Shown: in pieces, positions 5,253 through 5,333 of the stretch | How the letters are laid out: every line of letters starts with the position of its first letter | Numbering within the stretch: position 1 is the stretch's first letter | The notes under the pieces: model-generated | What the model was told of the DNA's origin: nothing | Seen by the model: only the letters and a program-made list of their open reading frames with translations | The model's database searches: none | Made by a program: the position numbers and the translations under genes | Assembly: GCA_018224485.1 (NCBI GenBank) | Contig: JAGTVE010000056.1 | Location: 1-5,333, forward strand | Length of the DNA stretch: 5,333 nucleotides | Source of the DNA: Thioalkalivibrio sp. | GTDB lineage: Bacteria; Pseudomonadota; Gammaproteobacteria; Ectothiorhodospirales; Ectothiorhodospiraceae | Direction: 5' to 3'

Positions 5253-5333
5253 CTATGTGCTCGCGACCTCGTGCCGCAGGGGCAGGACGACCTCAGCGCG
5301 AATCACCGCACGCGAGCGCGATGCCAGTTCGCG
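5253..5333 (-). CDS. Probable C-terminal end of an unidentified minus-strand protein
   Basis: On the minus strand the frame entering at 5333 reads RELASRSRAVIRAEVVLPLRHEVAST and ends at TAG (5255-5253). The other two minus frames hit stops within this stretch, and codons here mostly end in G or C like the neighbouring genes. Composition is plausible for a protein end, but 26 residues do not identify a family. It would be convergent with the BCCT gene, consistent with the terminator and repeat element between them. An open plus-strand frame also spans the region, so this call is moderate. Confidence 0.4.
   Translation of the reverse strand, partial: RELASRSRAVIRAEVVLPLRHEVAST

Noticed and set aside
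1..5333. CRISPR array, toxin-antitoxin, defence or phage genes
   Set aside because: No regularly spaced repeats, nuclease, helicase, transposase or phage-type ORFs were found on either strand.

Overview
The window is GC-rich chromosomal DNA with strong GC-ending codon bias. It looks like a proteobacterium, most likely a gammaproteobacterium. A halotolerant or halophilic lineage such as the Ectothiorhodospiraceae would fit, but that is inference from gene content (a BCCT compatible-solute transporter beside a K+ channel) and the style of the intergenic repeat; no taxonomic marker is present.

Layout. (1) The left edge holds only the first codons of a minus-strand gene, with a GTG start and a strong Shine-Dalgarno (SD) sequence, reading out of the window. 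(2) A divergent intergenic region (about 58-255) carries an 8-bp inverted repeat and a G-free CAA-rich leader. It precedes a tight two-gene unit: a small four-helix membrane protein (256-639, DUF6394-like) and, 7 nt later, a two-TM potassium channel with two cytoplasmic NAD-binding RCK/TrkA-N modules (647-2344). (3) A small CopD-like four-helix membrane protein with its own SD follows at 2425-2895. (4) A 421-bp non-coding stretch holds a good sigma70-type promoter (TTGACA-17-AATACT) far upstream of the next gene, several hairpins, a spaced direct repeat and a 16-bp dyad just before the ribosome binding site. (5) A complete sodium-coupled-type BCCT transporter occupies 3317-4948. It is closed by a perfect 11-bp hairpin and a classic GC-stem/T-tract terminator. 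(6) A compact element of about 167 bp with near-perfect terminal inverted repeats (5048-5214) follows, then the probable last codons of a convergent minus-strand gene at the right edge.

Working together. The channel unit and the BCCT transporter fit one theme, ion and water balance: K+ flux gated by nucleotide- or ion-sensing RCK domains, and uptake of betaine-type osmolytes. They are separate transcription units here, so a functional link is inferred from proximity only. I see no defence system, CRISPR array, phage gene or transposase. The least explained parts are the small membrane protein coupled to the channel, the roughly 360-nt leader of the BCCT gene, and the repeat element.
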